From contig NZ_JAIOAO010000001.1 in assembly GCF_021190955.1 (NCBI RefSeq), positions 1,736,001 through 1,800,000 of the forward strand: a stretch of DNA of 64,000 nucleotides, written 5' to 3'. This document shows, in pieces, positions 44,064 to 53,644 of this stretch (within the stretch, counting starts at the first letter, position 1; each line of letters starts with the position of its first letter). The translations under genes were made by a program, and so were the position numbers. A model generated the notes under the pieces. The model did not search any database and was not told where the DNA came from. It saw nothing but the letters and a program-made list of their open reading frames with translations. Source of the stretch: Parachryseolinea silvisoli (GTDB taxonomy: Bacteria; Bacteroidota; Bacteroidia; Cytophagales; Cyclobacteriaceae).

Positions 44064-47003
44064 TCACCGCCGGATTGCCCGCAACCGCTCCTCCGCATTG
44101 GCAGCATATTCATCAAGCCCCTGCCGCCACGCTTCCTCGGCGTACGCCTTCAACAACCGGTACGAGTTTGTATTCACCTGGATCGCTTCCGACAGAATGG
44201 TATAGGGGCGCGTATCCTTCGGATTATGGCGACGGTAATAATCCGCTGCCGCCAGAATCCCCTCCTCATAGTACGGGTTATACCGGGCCAGTACGGCATA
44301 GTGCTGGCGTGCCTTGGTAGTGTCGCCGTTTGATTCGCTTAGCAGCGCAGTATAGAATATCTTTTCCAGCGGGCGTCGGTAGTCGAACGTAACGCCTTTA
44401 TTGATCTGGCCGGCCAGCGCACGCAGCTCGCGGCGGGCGGCGAGCATGCGAAGCTCAAAATGCTGCACGTCGTCATATAACAGTGCGTCGGTCAGCTCCA
44501 ATCCGGCAATGCGTTGAAAGAGTTTTATAGCGGGTATAAATTCCTCCGCCTGGTAATAACGGCGGCTCCTGTCCAACAGGGCTTGCGCCTTATAGTTTGC
44601 ATTCTCAAACGTATTGGCCAGCCTGTCGAACAGGGCGGAGTCTGGCAGGTCTAAGCGGTACCGGCAGAACTGGTACTTCTCAGCGTCGTTTAGTTCCAGG
44701 GCGTATTGTACCGGCAACATCAGGATCTTCTGGATGCTGGCGGCAATGGCGCGCTGGTTCTCGTCCGGGCCGGTTGACACCACGTACCACGCGGCTAACG
44801 CTTCGGGACTGCGCGCTTCGGTCAATGCAATGGCATTGTAAAACTTGGCGTCCTTGTAATCGTAGGTATCGGCATACGTAAAATAGCTGGAAGCACGCTC
44901 CGGGTCGCCTTGATCCAGTGCCCACAGGCCCATAATGTAGTTAAACTTGCCCTGATGAGCCTGGCTGAGGTAAACCTGCTCGGCCAACAACTGCAGCGCC
45001 CGCGCCACATTGCCCTGGTGGTAAAACCCATACGACAGTGTTGCCTTTAACGCTTCACTATACGAAGCATTTACCGAATCGGCCGCGAGGCGATAGGCGT
45101 CGTTCAGGAACGTAGTGTCCAGCGACCGCACGTGGTATAATATATAGTTATTCAACAGCGTCGCCGTTTGAAGATTCAGCATCGTATTCGCCAGGGGGCG
45201 AATGTCTTGCCGCAGGGTGTCGCGGTAGAGTGATGCGAGCGCCAGCGCATTGGCCAGCGTGCTGGGCGCCCCGGCACCAAACGCGCTAAGCGTAGAATCG
45301 GTTTTAAAGAATGGAATGCGCTCGGCAGCGACCAGGGCAAAGAAGTTGGTCTCCGCGGCATCTTTGGACACGGTTTTTTCTTTCGCCCGGCTCAGGTATA
45401 CCAGCGACGAATCGATGTTGTGTGTGGCGGTATACGCACGCCCCAGGTTGTTTAAGATCGGTCCGGAGTTGGGAAGCTGCCGGCGTGCGAGCCGTAAGGA
45501 CTCAATGGCCCCAAATGTATCGCCTTGCCACGAAAGCAAGTTGGCGGCATTTGCCAGCGAGTACGGCGTGGGATTCACCAGATTGGCAGCAGCGTAGTGC
45601 TGCTGCGCGCCTTCAAAGTCCAGCTGTGCTGCCTTCATTGTGCCCAGCGCATAGTGGGCACGGTTGCTGTACGGAGCATAGTGGCTGGACTGCTCGTAAA
45701 ACGACTGGGCATACTGCTCGTTGCCCAGCTGTGCGTACAAGTCACCCGTGGCATTGTAAAAACCCGCCATGCCATTGTATATATACGCATGCCAGTCGGA
45801 CACAAAGACAAATCCGAGCATGGCGATGGTTCCGGCCAGCCGGTAGGTGAAATACGGCATGCGGTTAGGCATGTACAGTACCTTGTACACCTGCATGCTG
45901 CGGGCCATCATCAGAATAAAGTTCGAGAAGATATAGGTCACAAAAATGACCCCATACGCAGTGTGGCTAAAAATGATTGCATCGCATACGATCTCCAGTG
46001 CCGGGCCGTTGGTATTGCCCAGCAGCTGACCCACGGTAGCAAAACAGATCGCGCCCAGCGCGAGATAGAAATACGCACCGGCAGGCCGGAACGCGATGAT
46101 GCCCGCATAGATCGGCTCGCGGTGGCGAAAGCCCCAGATCCCCAGCACCGCCGACACGGTCAATAGCAGGTACAGGTTGATGTATACAAAATTCCAATCG
46201 ATCAGCTCCAACCGGTACATACACGTGATGACCAGGTTGGCAAAATAGATCAGGCTGATGATACAGAAATGGCGCAGGCTTTTGGAAGAGCCGCGGCTGG
46301 TGATGAACAGGAACCCTGCAAAGATTTCGTGGGCTACGAGTATAATAAATAACACCGACAGCACCAGCGCGGGTGCATAGGCCGTTACCGCCAGGTGATG
46401 AAACGGTTGCTCCACCGACGACAGCATAGCAACCAAACCACCCAGTACTGCCGTGATGGTGGCAAACACCAGCAATCGCAGGCCTGGCGAGACATGGGCA
46501 GCAAACCGTGCAAAGTAAAATGCCGGCACGGTATATACTATCAGCACAACAACGATGGGGATGCGATTATACTGCCCCACTAGTCCCAGTACTTCCAGTC
46601 GCAGCGCGACCAGCAGTAAAATAAAAATACCCATGGCCACCAGGAACCAGAAACGTTCCATTGTACTGATAACGGTGATCAACACAGTCAGGCCCATGGC
46701 CAGCACGGCCAGGAAAATGTACGACGCCGTCGTGTTAGGGGTCAGCACGCTGCCGTTGAAGTAGTCAAAGACAACGTAGCTCTCGGCGGGCACCTGCAGT
46801 TGAAACGGTCCCAGGCGGAAAATATGGACATTAGTCTCGACGACCTTTTGCTCTTGTACATTGTCCCACGTCAGTATGCCGTCCAGGCCCTGAAAGTAGG
46901 AGAACCACAAAAAGATCAGCGAGGCAAAGAAAAGCAAGGCGGCTCCATACCAGAAGCGACGTTCGCCCTGGGGCCATAGTTTCCAGAAAAAGCGGGATTG
47001 CAT
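44064..47003 (-). CDS. Large polytopic membrane protein with C-terminal tetratricopeptide repeats
   Basis: 979 residues. The first about 410 hold roughly eleven to twelve membrane helices (first at about 20-37). Residues about 420-975 are tetratricopeptide-like helical repeats (EQSSHYAPYSNRAHYALGTM and LVNPTPYSLANAANLLSWQG are clear units). No catalytic motif is seen. The architecture resembles glycan-glycosyltransferase-like PMT or O-antigen ligase plus TPR, but diagnostic loops are missing, so no function is assigned. It is 9 nt downstream of gatC on the same transcript. Confidence 0.75.
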   Translation of the reverse strand: MQSRFFWKLWPQGERRFWYGAALLFFASLIFLWFSYFQGLDGILTWDNVQEQKVVETNVHIFRLGPFQLQVPAESYVVFDYFNGSVLTPNTTASYIFLAVLAMGLTVLITVISTMERFWFLVAMGIFILLLVALRLEVLGLVGQYNRIPIVVVLIVYTVPAFYFARFAAHVSPGLRLLVFATITAVLGGLVAMLSSVEQPFHHLAVTAYAPALVLSVLFIILVAHEIFAGFLFITSRGSSKSLRHFCIISLIYFANLVITCMYRLELIDWNFVYINLYLLLTVSAVLGIWGFRHREPIYAGIIAFRPAGAYFYLALGAICFATVGQLLGNTNGPALEIVCDAIIFSHTAYGVIFVTYIFSNFILMMARSMQVYKVLYMPNRMPYFTYRLAGTIAMLGFVFVSDWHAYIYNGMAGFYNATGDLYAQLGNEQYAQSFYEQSSHYAPYSNRAHYALGTMKAAQLDFEGAQQHYAAANLVNPTPYSLANAANLLSWQGDTFGAIESLRLARRQLPNSGPILNNLGRAYTATHNIDSSLVYLSRAKEKTVSKDAAETNFFALVAAERIPFFKTDSTLSAFGAGAPSTLANALALASLYRDTLRQDIRPLANTMLNLQTATLLNNYILYHVRSLDTTFLNDAYRLAADSVNASYSEALKATLSYGFYHQGNVARALQLLAEQVYLSQAHQGKFNYIMGLWALDQGDPERASSYFTYADTYDYKDAKFYNAIALTEARSPEALAAWYVVSTGPDENQRAIAASIQKILMLPVQYALELNDAEKYQFCRYRLDLPDSALFDRLANTFENANYKAQALLDRSRRYYQAEEFIPAIKLFQRIAGLELTDALLYDDVQHFELRMLAARRELRALAGQINKGVTFDYRRPLEKIFYTALLSESNGDTTKARQHYAVLARYNPYYEEGILAAADYYRRHNPKDTRPYTILSEAIQVNTNSYRLLKAYAEEAWRQGLDEYAANAEERLRAIRR

Positions 47004-47012
47004 GTAGCGGGG

Positions 47013-47300
47013 TTATTCCAGTACCTTCGGTACGCGGAAGTAATCGGAGTCTTTCTTGGGTGCGTTGCGCAAGGCACGCTCGTGGCTGAGGTGTTCTTTT
47101 ACTTCGTCCTCGCGCAATACGTTAATCTCATGGCTCATGGTGGTGAGCGGTTCGACGCCTTCCGTATCGACTTCTTTCAGTTTCTCTACCCAGTCAACGA
47201 TGGCCGTCATATCCTGCATCATCTTGGCAGCGTCTTTCTCATCAAATTCGAGACGGGACAGGTGAGCGATTTTATCCAATAGTGCGCGGTCGATCTTCAT
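47013..47300 (-). CDS. gatC: Asp-tRNA(Asn)/Glu-tRNA(Gln) amidotransferase subunit C
   Basis: 95 residues, the normal GatC size. Conserved IAHLSRLEFDEKD at the N-terminus and DYFRVPKVLE at the C-terminus. It supports GatAB in converting mischarged Glu-tRNA(Gln) or Asp-tRNA(Asn). The first 29 nt overlap the 3' end of plsC, showing coupled translation. gatA and gatB lie elsewhere. Confidence 0.95.
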   Translation of the reverse strand: MKIDRALLDKIAHLSRLEFDEKDAAKMMQDMTAIVDWVEKLKEVDTEGVEPLTTMSHEINVLREDEVKEHLSHERALRNAPKKDSDYFRVPKVLE

Positions 47301-48063
47301 AGTTGTGAACGTTTGTGGGCTGCTGAGCCGTGGTCTTTCCCTGTAGCTGCTGTCGCAATTCGGCGGCAATAACGGCAAATGTTCGTTCACGAAGCGTGCC
47401 GATGTCTTCTACCGTCAGACCGGTTGTTTCGATCGGCTCGTGAAAGATCACGTGCAGCGGATGCCACCGCAGCAGGAATTGATCCGGCGGCAAAATTATC
47501 CAATTGTATGGAATCGTGACAGGCACGATGGGAATTTGTTTCTCGATGGCCACCCGGAACGCGCCATCCTTAAAACGCGCCAGAACAGGCTCCTTGAGCG
47601 TGATAATCCCGCCTTCCGGAAAGATTACCAAGCTTTTACCTTCGTCTATTGCCTCCAGCGACCGTTTTACGGAGGTATACCGGCTGCGCATGCTCTGGCG
47701 GTCTACCGTGATGTGCAGGCGCTCGTACATGTAGCCAAACACGGGTATTTTGGTAATACCACTCTTGCCCACAAAAATTGCATTCAGGTGGTTGAGGCCC
47801 ATGGCGGGAATGTCGATGTACGAAAAATGGTTGGGACAGAAAACATACTGGCGTTTCGGGTCCAGTGGCTGCCGGTACACCACCCGGTAGGGCATGCCAA
47901 TAAAAAGAAACATCAGCCGCGCCCACCAGCGGTTAAAGACACCCACCAGCCGGAACGTACGGGGAAATAATATCGGAATTGCCAGCAATGGGCAAACGAG
48001 CGCGAACAGCACTGAAAAAATCAGTACACCATATACGGTATGTGCCCACCGGACTACTTTCAT
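47272..48063 (-). CDS. plsC: 1-acyl-sn-glycerol-3-phosphate acyltransferase
   Basis: 263 residues. N-terminal membrane segment (about 12-35), then the acyltransferase motifs: NHFSYID (NHX4D) at about residue 78, and FPEGGII further on. It acylates lysophosphatidate in phospholipid synthesis at the inner membrane. The C-terminal about 20 residues overlap gatC. It starts 23 nt after the thioesterase gene. Confidence 0.93.
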   Translation of the reverse strand: MKVVRWAHTVYGVLIFSVLFALVCPLLAIPILFPRTFRLVGVFNRWWARLMFLFIGMPYRVVYRQPLDPKRQYVFCPNHFSYIDIPAMGLNHLNAIFVGKSGITKIPVFGYMYERLHITVDRQSMRSRYTSVKRSLEAIDEGKSLVIFPEGGIITLKEPVLARFKDGAFRVAIEKQIPIVPVTIPYNWIILPPDQFLLRWHPLHVIFHEPIETTGLTVEDIGTLRERTFAVIAAELRQQLQGKTTAQQPTNVHNYEDRPRTIG

Positions 48064-48086
48064 ACGTACTTACGAAGATAACACAT

Positions 48087-48635
48087 TCAGGCCATTTGAA
48101 TGATACATCGCTCCGTCCGCAGCATCTCTGTCGCCTGACTGAGGTCGACGGTGGACTTGGCATCGTCCATTTCCTCTTTCATCTTCTGGCGGATCTCTTT
48201 CATGCGCATCGCCTCGATAAACCGACGCACCTGTTCGCCATCCTCCAGGATCAGCGGTGGTACCGTTACGGGCTTGTCGTTGTCACCTTTGGCCACCATG
48301 GTGAAGTACGACGAGTTGGTATGCTTGACCGTACCCTGTTTGACATTCTGCGATTCTACGCGTATACCCACGATCATCGACGAGTTGCCCACATAGTTTA
48401 CCGACGCGTGCAGGGATACAAGCTCGCCTACCTCTACGGGTTGTAAGAACTCCACCTTGTCGACGGTAACGGTCACACAATACGTGCCCGCGTGGCGGCT
48501 GGCGCAGGCGTAGGCCGCCTTGTCCATGAGTGAAAGTAAAATTCCGCCGTGAATCTTGCCGCCAAAGTTGGCGTACGCGGGGATCATCAGTTCGGTAATC
48601 GTAGTTTGAGAAACCCGTACAGCTTTGCCTGTCAT
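48087..48635 (-). CDS. Acyl-CoA thioesterase, hotdog fold
   Basis: 182 residues. Hotdog-fold acyl-CoA hydrolase of the YciA/ACOT group: MIPAYANFGGKIHGGILLSL with the conserved Asn/Gly and the Asp in MDKAAYACASRH, then VDKVEFLQPVEVGELVSL. Cytosolic; hydrolyses acyl-CoA, substrate range not predictable. The ATG at 48635 is preferred to a GTG at 48641. The C-terminal about 40 residues form a charged helix. It sits between a MATE gene and plsC on one likely transcript. Confidence 0.92.
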   Translation of the reverse strand: MTGKAVRVSQTTITELMIPAYANFGGKIHGGILLSLMDKAAYACASRHAGTYCVTVTVDKVEFLQPVEVGELVSLHASVNYVGNSSMIVGIRVESQNVKQGTVKHTNSSYFTMVAKGDNDKPVTVPPLILEDGEQVRRFIEAMRMKEIRQKMKEEMDDAKSTVDLSQATEMLRTERCIIQMA

Positions 48636-48680
48636 AGTCACAAATGATTCGGTAAGTATAGCAATGAAGTTATTAAATTC

Positions 48681-50009
48681 TTATGGTATACGGCGCATTG
48701 CCCAACGCAGCCGGATGAACAGGGCCGTCGCGGTGAGCGTAAGGCCTACCACCAGCCCCCACCAGATGCCGACCGGTCCGACGCCGGCGCGAAAGCCCAG
48801 CCAGTACCCTAACGGTAACCCGATGGCCCAGTACGACAGGAAGATAAACAGCGACGGGATCTTTACATCTTGCAAACCCCGCAATGCCGAAGCGCACACG
48901 ACTTGCATGCCATCGGAAAGTTGAAATACGCCCGCGATGATCAGCAACGTAGCCGCCAGTGGCACGACGTCGGCGTCGTGTACATACCAGGTGGGCAGGA
49001 CCTCGTGGAACACCACAAAGATCACCGCGCAGATACTCATAAACGCCATCGCCATGGCAATCAGCGTGTACGTCGCCCGGCGCATATTGATGCCGTCCCG
49101 GCGCCCGAGGTAATAGCCCACGCGCACGGTGGCCGCGGCGCCCAATCCGGCAGTAGTCATATAGCTGAGCGATGCCAGGTTGAGGGCGATTTGGTGTGCG
49201 GCTTGCACACGGGCACCGAACCACCCCATCATGACCAGCGAAAAGTCAAACGCAGCCGCCTCGAAAATAAACTGCACACCGCTGGGTATGCCAATGCCCA
49301 GCAGCCGGCGGAATAGCGGCTGTGAATACCCGCCTGTGCCAAAGCCGGCGCGAAAGCTGCGAAAGAAAGGCAGCGCATATACCAGTGCCGCCATGGCCAA
49401 CGCCATAAATGCCCGCGACGTGAACGTAGCCCACGCCGCACCGGTAAGGCCCAGCGCCGGCATACCGAAGTGCCCATAAATAAAAACATAATTGAGCAAC
49501 ACATTCAGCGCGTTGGCCGCCACCATGACGATGAGGGCCACACGTGTGTTGGACATGCCTTCCGCAAATTGTTTGAAAGTCTGGAAAATCATGATGGGCA
49601 CCAGCGACCAGGCCACAATGTCGAGGAAAGGCAACGCTTGCGCTACTACGACATTGGATTGCCCCATATAATACAAGACATTTTTACCAATGGACACCAC
49701 GCCCACCAGTACGAGCGCATTCAGCACATTCACCACCAGGCCGTGTCGCAGTACCGCCACGATGGTAGTCTTGTCGCCGGCACCGTGCGCGGCGGCTACG
49801 AGTGGCGTCATGGCAAACGACACGCCAATGCCAAACAACATAAAGACGTTAAAGACAACCAGCGCGAGTCCGGCGGCGGCAAGTGACGCTGCGCCCAGGT
49901 GACCGACCATCATGGTGTCGGTTACGCCCATGAGTACGTGCCCGAGGTTACTCAGCATCACTGGCAACGCCAGGATAAGGTTTTCCCGGAAATGCGTGCG
50001 TAAGGTCAT
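48681..50009 (-). CDS. MATE-family multidrug/cation efflux transporter
   Basis: 442 residues with twelve predicted membrane helices in two related halves. The opening of the first half (MLSNLGHVLMGVTDTMMVGH) and LVAAAHGAGD are typical of NorM-like MATE transporters, which export cationic compounds using a Na+ or H+ gradient. Its start overlaps the stop of the Nudix gene by 4 nt. Confidence 0.93.
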   Translation of the reverse strand: MTLRTHFRENLILALPVMLSNLGHVLMGVTDTMMVGHLGAASLAAAGLALVVFNVFMLFGIGVSFAMTPLVAAAHGAGDKTTIVAVLRHGLVVNVLNALVLVGVVSIGKNVLYYMGQSNVVVAQALPFLDIVAWSLVPIMIFQTFKQFAEGMSNTRVALIVMVAANALNVLLNYVFIYGHFGMPALGLTGAAWATFTSRAFMALAMAALVYALPFFRSFRAGFGTGGYSQPLFRRLLGIGIPSGVQFIFEAAAFDFSLVMMGWFGARVQAAHQIALNLASLSYMTTAGLGAAATVRVGYYLGRRDGINMRRATYTLIAMAMAFMSICAVIFVVFHEVLPTWYVHDADVVPLAATLLIIAGVFQLSDGMQVVCASALRGLQDVKIPSLFIFLSYWAIGLPLGYWLGFRAGVGPVGIWWGLVVGLTLTATALFIRLRWAMRRIP

Positions 50010-50563
50010 GCCAGTCCCTTTGTGCGGGCCAGTGCCAGCAGACCGACCATGCTCATACTGTCGGTTATCTCACTGCGCATAACCATATCAACAGCTTCTT
50101 TTAGCGGCAACCGGCGCACTTGCAAATCGGCTTCACTTTCTTCCAATGCCCGGGGACCGGTCTCCAGCTCTTCGGCCAGGAAAATAAATCCTCCTTCGTC
50201 GGTCACGGAATTCGACGTGTGTACTTTCACCAACAACGACCACTTGCGGGCGATGAGCCCCGTTTCTTCCCGTAGCTCGCGTTGCGCGGCGACGAGCGGG
50301 TCTTCACCGGCTGGAGCGCCCCCTTCGGGAATCTCCCAATGAAATTCTTCCAGCGTGTAACGGAACTGTCCAACCAGCCACGTGTAACCCTCGGCGTCCA
50401 ACGCCACAACGCCAATGGCAATATTCTTAAAATGTACCTTGCCATAAATGCCGCGACCACCGCCGGGGTTTATGACCTGGTACTCGGTTACGTTAATCCA
50501 CGGGTTGTCATATTTTTCTGCGCCCGACAACGTTGTCCAGGGGTTTGCACGCTTCTCTGCCAT
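50006..50563 (-). CDS. Nudix hydrolase, ADP-ribose pyrophosphatase-like
   Basis: 185 residues with a full Nudix box (GGAPAGEDPLVAAQRELREE then TGLIA) starting at about residue 82. The preceding VGQFRYTLEEFHWEIPEGG is characteristic of ADP-ribose/ADP-sugar pyrophosphatases. First gene of the minus-strand run 50563-44064; divergent from rnhB, with 68 bp between. Confidence 0.93.
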   Translation of the reverse strand: MAEKRANPWTTLSGAEKYDNPWINVTEYQVINPGGGRGIYGKVHFKNIAIGVVALDAEGYTWLVGQFRYTLEEFHWEIPEGGAPAGEDPLVAAQRELREETGLIARKWSLLVKVHTSNSVTDEGGFIFLAEELETGPRALEESEADLQVRRLPLKEAVDMVMRSEITDSMSMVGLLALARTKGLA

Positions 50564-50631
50564 AAAAAACTCGTAGCCGGCAATATATCACATTTTTTCT
50601 GCGCCCGACTTTCCTTATTTTTACCCCGCTC

Positions 50632-51228
50632 ATGTTACTTGCCTCCTTTTCCGACGACCATATTGAAGCTGGCTGCGATGAAGCCGGACGCGGCTGCCTG
50701 GCAGGGCCGGTCGTGGCGGCCGCCGTCGTGCTCCCAAAAAAATACAAACATCCGCTGCTAAACGATTCCAAACAGCTTAGCAAAGCCGAACGCGAACTAT
50801 TGCGCATCGATGTGCAACGCGATGCTCTGGCGTGGGCTGTCGCAGAAATCAGCAACGAAGAAATCGACACCATCAACATTCTGAATGCGTCGTTCAAAGC
50901 CATGCACCACGCCATCGCACGGCTCACGGTTACGCCTACGTTACTGCTCATTGACGGCAACCGGTTTGTGCCGTACCTGGACATCCGTCACGAATGCATT
51001 ATTAAAGGCGACGGCAAATATTTGGCCATCGCGGCGGCCTCGATTCTGGCTAAAACTTATCGCGACGACCTCATGACATCCCTGGCTGCGCACTATCCCG
51101 GTTATAGCTGGGAGACCAATGCCGGCTATCCCACCGATGCACATCGCAATGGCATTCGCGCGCAGGGCATCACACCCTACCACCGCAAATCCTTTACACT
51201 TCTTCCCGAGCAGCTCGAGTTGTTTTAA
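50632..51228 (+). CDS. rnhB: Ribonuclease HII
   Basis: 198 residues. Removes ribonucleotides from DNA. The signature EAGCDEAGRGCLAGP holds the catalytic Asp/Glu pair (D16, E17); LLIDGN and the following Asp complete the site. Single domain, normal length. A -7-like TATTTTTA at 50616-50623 lies 8 nt before the ATG. Confidence 0.97.
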   Translation: MLLASFSDDHIEAGCDEAGRGCLAGPVVAAAVVLPKKYKHPLLNDSKQLSKAERELLRIDVQRDALAWAVAEISNEEIDTINILNASFKAMHHAIARLTVTPTLLLIDGNRFVPYLDIRHECIIKGDGKYLAIAAASILAKTYRDDLMTSLAAHYPGYSWETNAGYPTDAHRNGIRAQGITPYHRKSFTLLPEQLELF

Positions 51229-51362
51229 GGCCATCCGCGCCGGTCACCACTTTCCGGTGAGGACCAGTCTGAACCGTGGAGGCCCTTGATCAACCTTTCA
51301 TCCTGAAAACAATTTCTCTGCCCACCCGGATACTTCTATATTGAATGCCAACAACCCTCGTC

Positions 51363-52778
51363 ATGAAAAGAATTTTACTGATACTGCTGATGCTTCCCGC
51401 TGTGCACACACACGCACAAACGGTTCCACCGGCGTATGCCGAAGCCATCAAACTACTTGACTTTTGGTTTGATGCGCAGACCGATTACGACAGGCTGCCC
51501 GGCATTTCAGTAGGCATTGTAAAAGATCAGGAGCTGCTTTGGAGCAAAGGCTATGGCAAAGCGGATATAGCCAAAAAGACCCCTGCCGACCCCAATACAC
51601 TTTATAGCATCTGTTCTATTTCCAAGTTGTTTACCTCTGTGGCGGTGTTGCAATTGCGCGACGCCGGCAAGCTGCGCCTCGATGACGAAGTGGCGTCGCT
51701 CCTGCCGTGGTTCTCCATTAAACAAGCACATCCCGGCAGCGCGCCCATCACCGTACGCACCTTGCTTACCCACTCTTCAGGCTTACCCCGCGAGATTGAT
51801 TTTCCGTATTGGACCGAAAACAACTTTCCTTCGAAAGAACAGATCGTCGAGAAGATAAAACAACAGCAAACACTTTATCCGGCGTCGACATATTTTCAAT
51901 ATAGTAACCTCGGCATTTCGTTGCTGGGCTATATTGTTGAACAGGTAAGTGGTATGTCGTATACACAATACGTGGAAGAACATATTCTGCGGCCGCTCAA
52001 GTTGCTTCATACACATACAACATTTCCTACAGGGGAAACAGAAAAGATCGCGAGTGGTTATAGTGAATTAAGCCGCAAGGGGGAGCGCCGGCCGATACCG
52101 CGGTTTGACACCAAAGGCATTACGCCTGCGGCGGGGTATACTTCTACCGTAGAAGACCTGGCACGCTTTGCGTCGTGGCAGTTCCGGCTGTTGGAAAAAA
52201 ATGACGGCACCGAGATATTGCGCGCTTCCACCCTCAAGGAAATGCAGCAGGTGCAATACATGGATCCCAATTGGAAAACAAGCTGGGGTCTTGGTTTCAA
52301 GATCACCCACACCGACAACAAAACCTTTGTAAGCCACAGCGGTTATTGTCCAGGCTACCAAAGTCTCATCATCCTCAGTCCGCAAGACAAGCTTGCGTTT
52401 ATTGTATTGATCAATGCCATCGGCACCGATCCGAATAAATACTTTGAAGGTATGCGTGCCATGCTGACCAAAGCATGCGAAGACAAACCCACCGACAAAG
52501 TGGATACTACGTTGGTGCCGTTCTGCGGACTTTACGGCGGCCAGCCGTGGGGCTCGGAGGTTGCGGTATCGACCTGGGGTGATAAGCTTGCCACCATGTT
52601 CCTGCCGTCAGATAATCCGAAGCAATCGCTGATCTTATGGAAACGTACACAGGACAATACATTCCGCCGCATTCGCGACGACGGCGAGCTGGGCGAGGAA
52701 TTATATTTTGAACGCGATAAAGACGGACGGATCCAAAAGCTGTGGTGGAATAGCAATTACCGGTATCGGCTCAAGTAA
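51363..52778 (+). CDS. Secreted serine hydrolase (class C beta-lactamase fold)
   Basis: 471 residues. The ATG at 51363 starts a good signal peptide (MKRILLILLMLPAVHTHAQ); the ATG at 51345 adds six residues that weaken it. SxxK motif SISK, tyrosine motif YSN and HSG triad element are all intact. A C-terminal about 90-residue beta domain (GLYGGQPWGSEVAVSTW) resembles the lipocalin-like add-on of many such hydrolases. Probably a periplasmic peptidase or esterase. Not adjacent to the other serine hydrolase at 37939. Confidence 0.88.
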   Translation: MKRILLILLMLPAVHTHAQTVPPAYAEAIKLLDFWFDAQTDYDRLPGISVGIVKDQELLWSKGYGKADIAKKTPADPNTLYSICSISKLFTSVAVLQLRDAGKLRLDDEVASLLPWFSIKQAHPGSAPITVRTLLTHSSGLPREIDFPYWTENNFPSKEQIVEKIKQQQTLYPASTYFQYSNLGISLLGYIVEQVSGMSYTQYVEEHILRPLKLLHTHTTFPTGETEKIASGYSELSRKGERRPIPRFDTKGITPAAGYTSTVEDLARFASWQFRLLEKNDGTEILRASTLKEMQQVQYMDPNWKTSWGLGFKITHTDNKTFVSHSGYCPGYQSLIILSPQDKLAFIVLINAIGTDPNKYFEGMRAMLTKACEDKPTDKVDTTLVPFCGLYGGQPWGSEVAVSTWGDKLATMFLPSDNPKQSLILWKRTQDNTFRRIRDDGELGEELYFERDKDGRIQKLWWNSNYRYRLK

Positions 52779-52780
52779 GC

Positions 52781-52788
52781 TATCTTTG
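52781..52788 (+). promoter_or_regulatory. -7 promoter box of the NRDE gene
   Basis: TATCTTTG followed by CACC and then the ATG at 52793. With transcription normally starting a few bases after this box, the mRNA would be leaderless or nearly so. The box starts 3 nt after the stop of the preceding gene. Confidence 0.65.
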
Positions 52789-52792
52789 CACC

Positions 52793-53566
52793 ATGTGTCT
52801 GGCATTCTTTGCGGTGGGCATCCACCCAACCTATAAACTTGTTGTCGCCACCAACCGCGACGAGTTCTATCAACGCAAAACGGAAGACGCCCACTTCTGG
52901 GCAGATCATCCCACGCTTGTCGGCGGCCGCGACCTGGAGGGGGGTGGCACGTGGATGGGCATGACACGCAGCGGGCGCATCAGTCTGCTGACCAACTACC
53001 GCGACCCGCTGCACATCGACCCGCAAGCGCCCACGCGTGGCGCATTGGTGTCCGACTACCTCATCGGCACCGAATCACCCGACGCCTACCTGCAACACAT
53101 CGCGCAGAACGGCAAACGGTATAATGGCTTTAATCTGGTGATGGGCCACCCCGATCAGCTTTGGTATTACTCAAACTATAAAGAAGGCGTGGACAAATTG
53201 CCTCCGGGATTCTACGGCCTCAGCAACCACCTACTGGAAACACCGTGGCCAAAAGTCGTACGCGGCAAAGAAAAGATCAAGTCTTTATTGCTCCAGCAGA
53301 CCCTCCACCCCGACGAGCTGTTCACGGCACTCTATGACGAACACCGCGCGCCGAAAGACGCATTGCCCGATACAGGCCTTACGCTCGACCGCGAGGAAGC
53401 CCTGTCATCGATGTTCATCAAGACCGGTAGTTATGGCACCCGGTGCTCGACGGTGGTATTAGTCGACCACCACAACCACGTGCGATATACCGAACGTGTA
53501 TATGACCTGAGGACGTTCGCCTACCGGCAAAACGATTTTACATTTACGATCGATCCGAGGGAATAA
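52793..53566 (+). CDS. NRDE-family (TANGO2-like) protein
   Basis: 257 residues. Opens with MCLAFFAVGIHPTYKLVVATNRDEFY, shown here in part: the Cys2 and NRDE sequence define the family, followed by GGRDLEGGGTWMGMT. The N-terminal Cys recalls Ntn-type hydrolases, and the eukaryotic member TANGO2 has been linked to haem or lipid handling, but bacterial function is unsettled. Cytoplasmic. Confidence 0.93.
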   Translation: MCLAFFAVGIHPTYKLVVATNRDEFYQRKTEDAHFWADHPTLVGGRDLEGGGTWMGMTRSGRISLLTNYRDPLHIDPQAPTRGALVSDYLIGTESPDAYLQHIAQNGKRYNGFNLVMGHPDQLWYYSNYKEGVDKLPPGFYGLSNHLLETPWPKVVRGKEKIKSLLLQQTLHPDELFTALYDEHRAPKDALPDTGLTLDREEALSSMFIKTGSYGTRCSTVVLVDHHNHVRYTERVYDLRTFAYRQNDFTFTIDPRE

Positions 53567-53607
53567 TTTACAATTTTGTAACCATATCCTGCGTACATTA
53601 ATGCCGC

Positions 53608-53624
53608 TAACTGCCGGGCAGTTA
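53608..53624. promoter_or_regulatory. 17-bp palindrome upstream of the alpha/beta hydrolase gene
   Basis: TAACTGCC, G, GGCAGTTA: 8-bp arms around one base, 20 bp before the ATG. A second, weaker one, TTACAATTTTGTAA, is at 53568-53581. Either could be a regulator site or a short mRNA hairpin. Confidence 0.4.
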
Positions 53625-53644
53625 CCACTTTGCAATGTCAATAG

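Noticed and set aside
45525-46166. 213-codon plus-strand open frame inside the membrane-TPR gene
   Set aside because: No protein-like pattern; the minus strand shows clear membrane helices and repeats.
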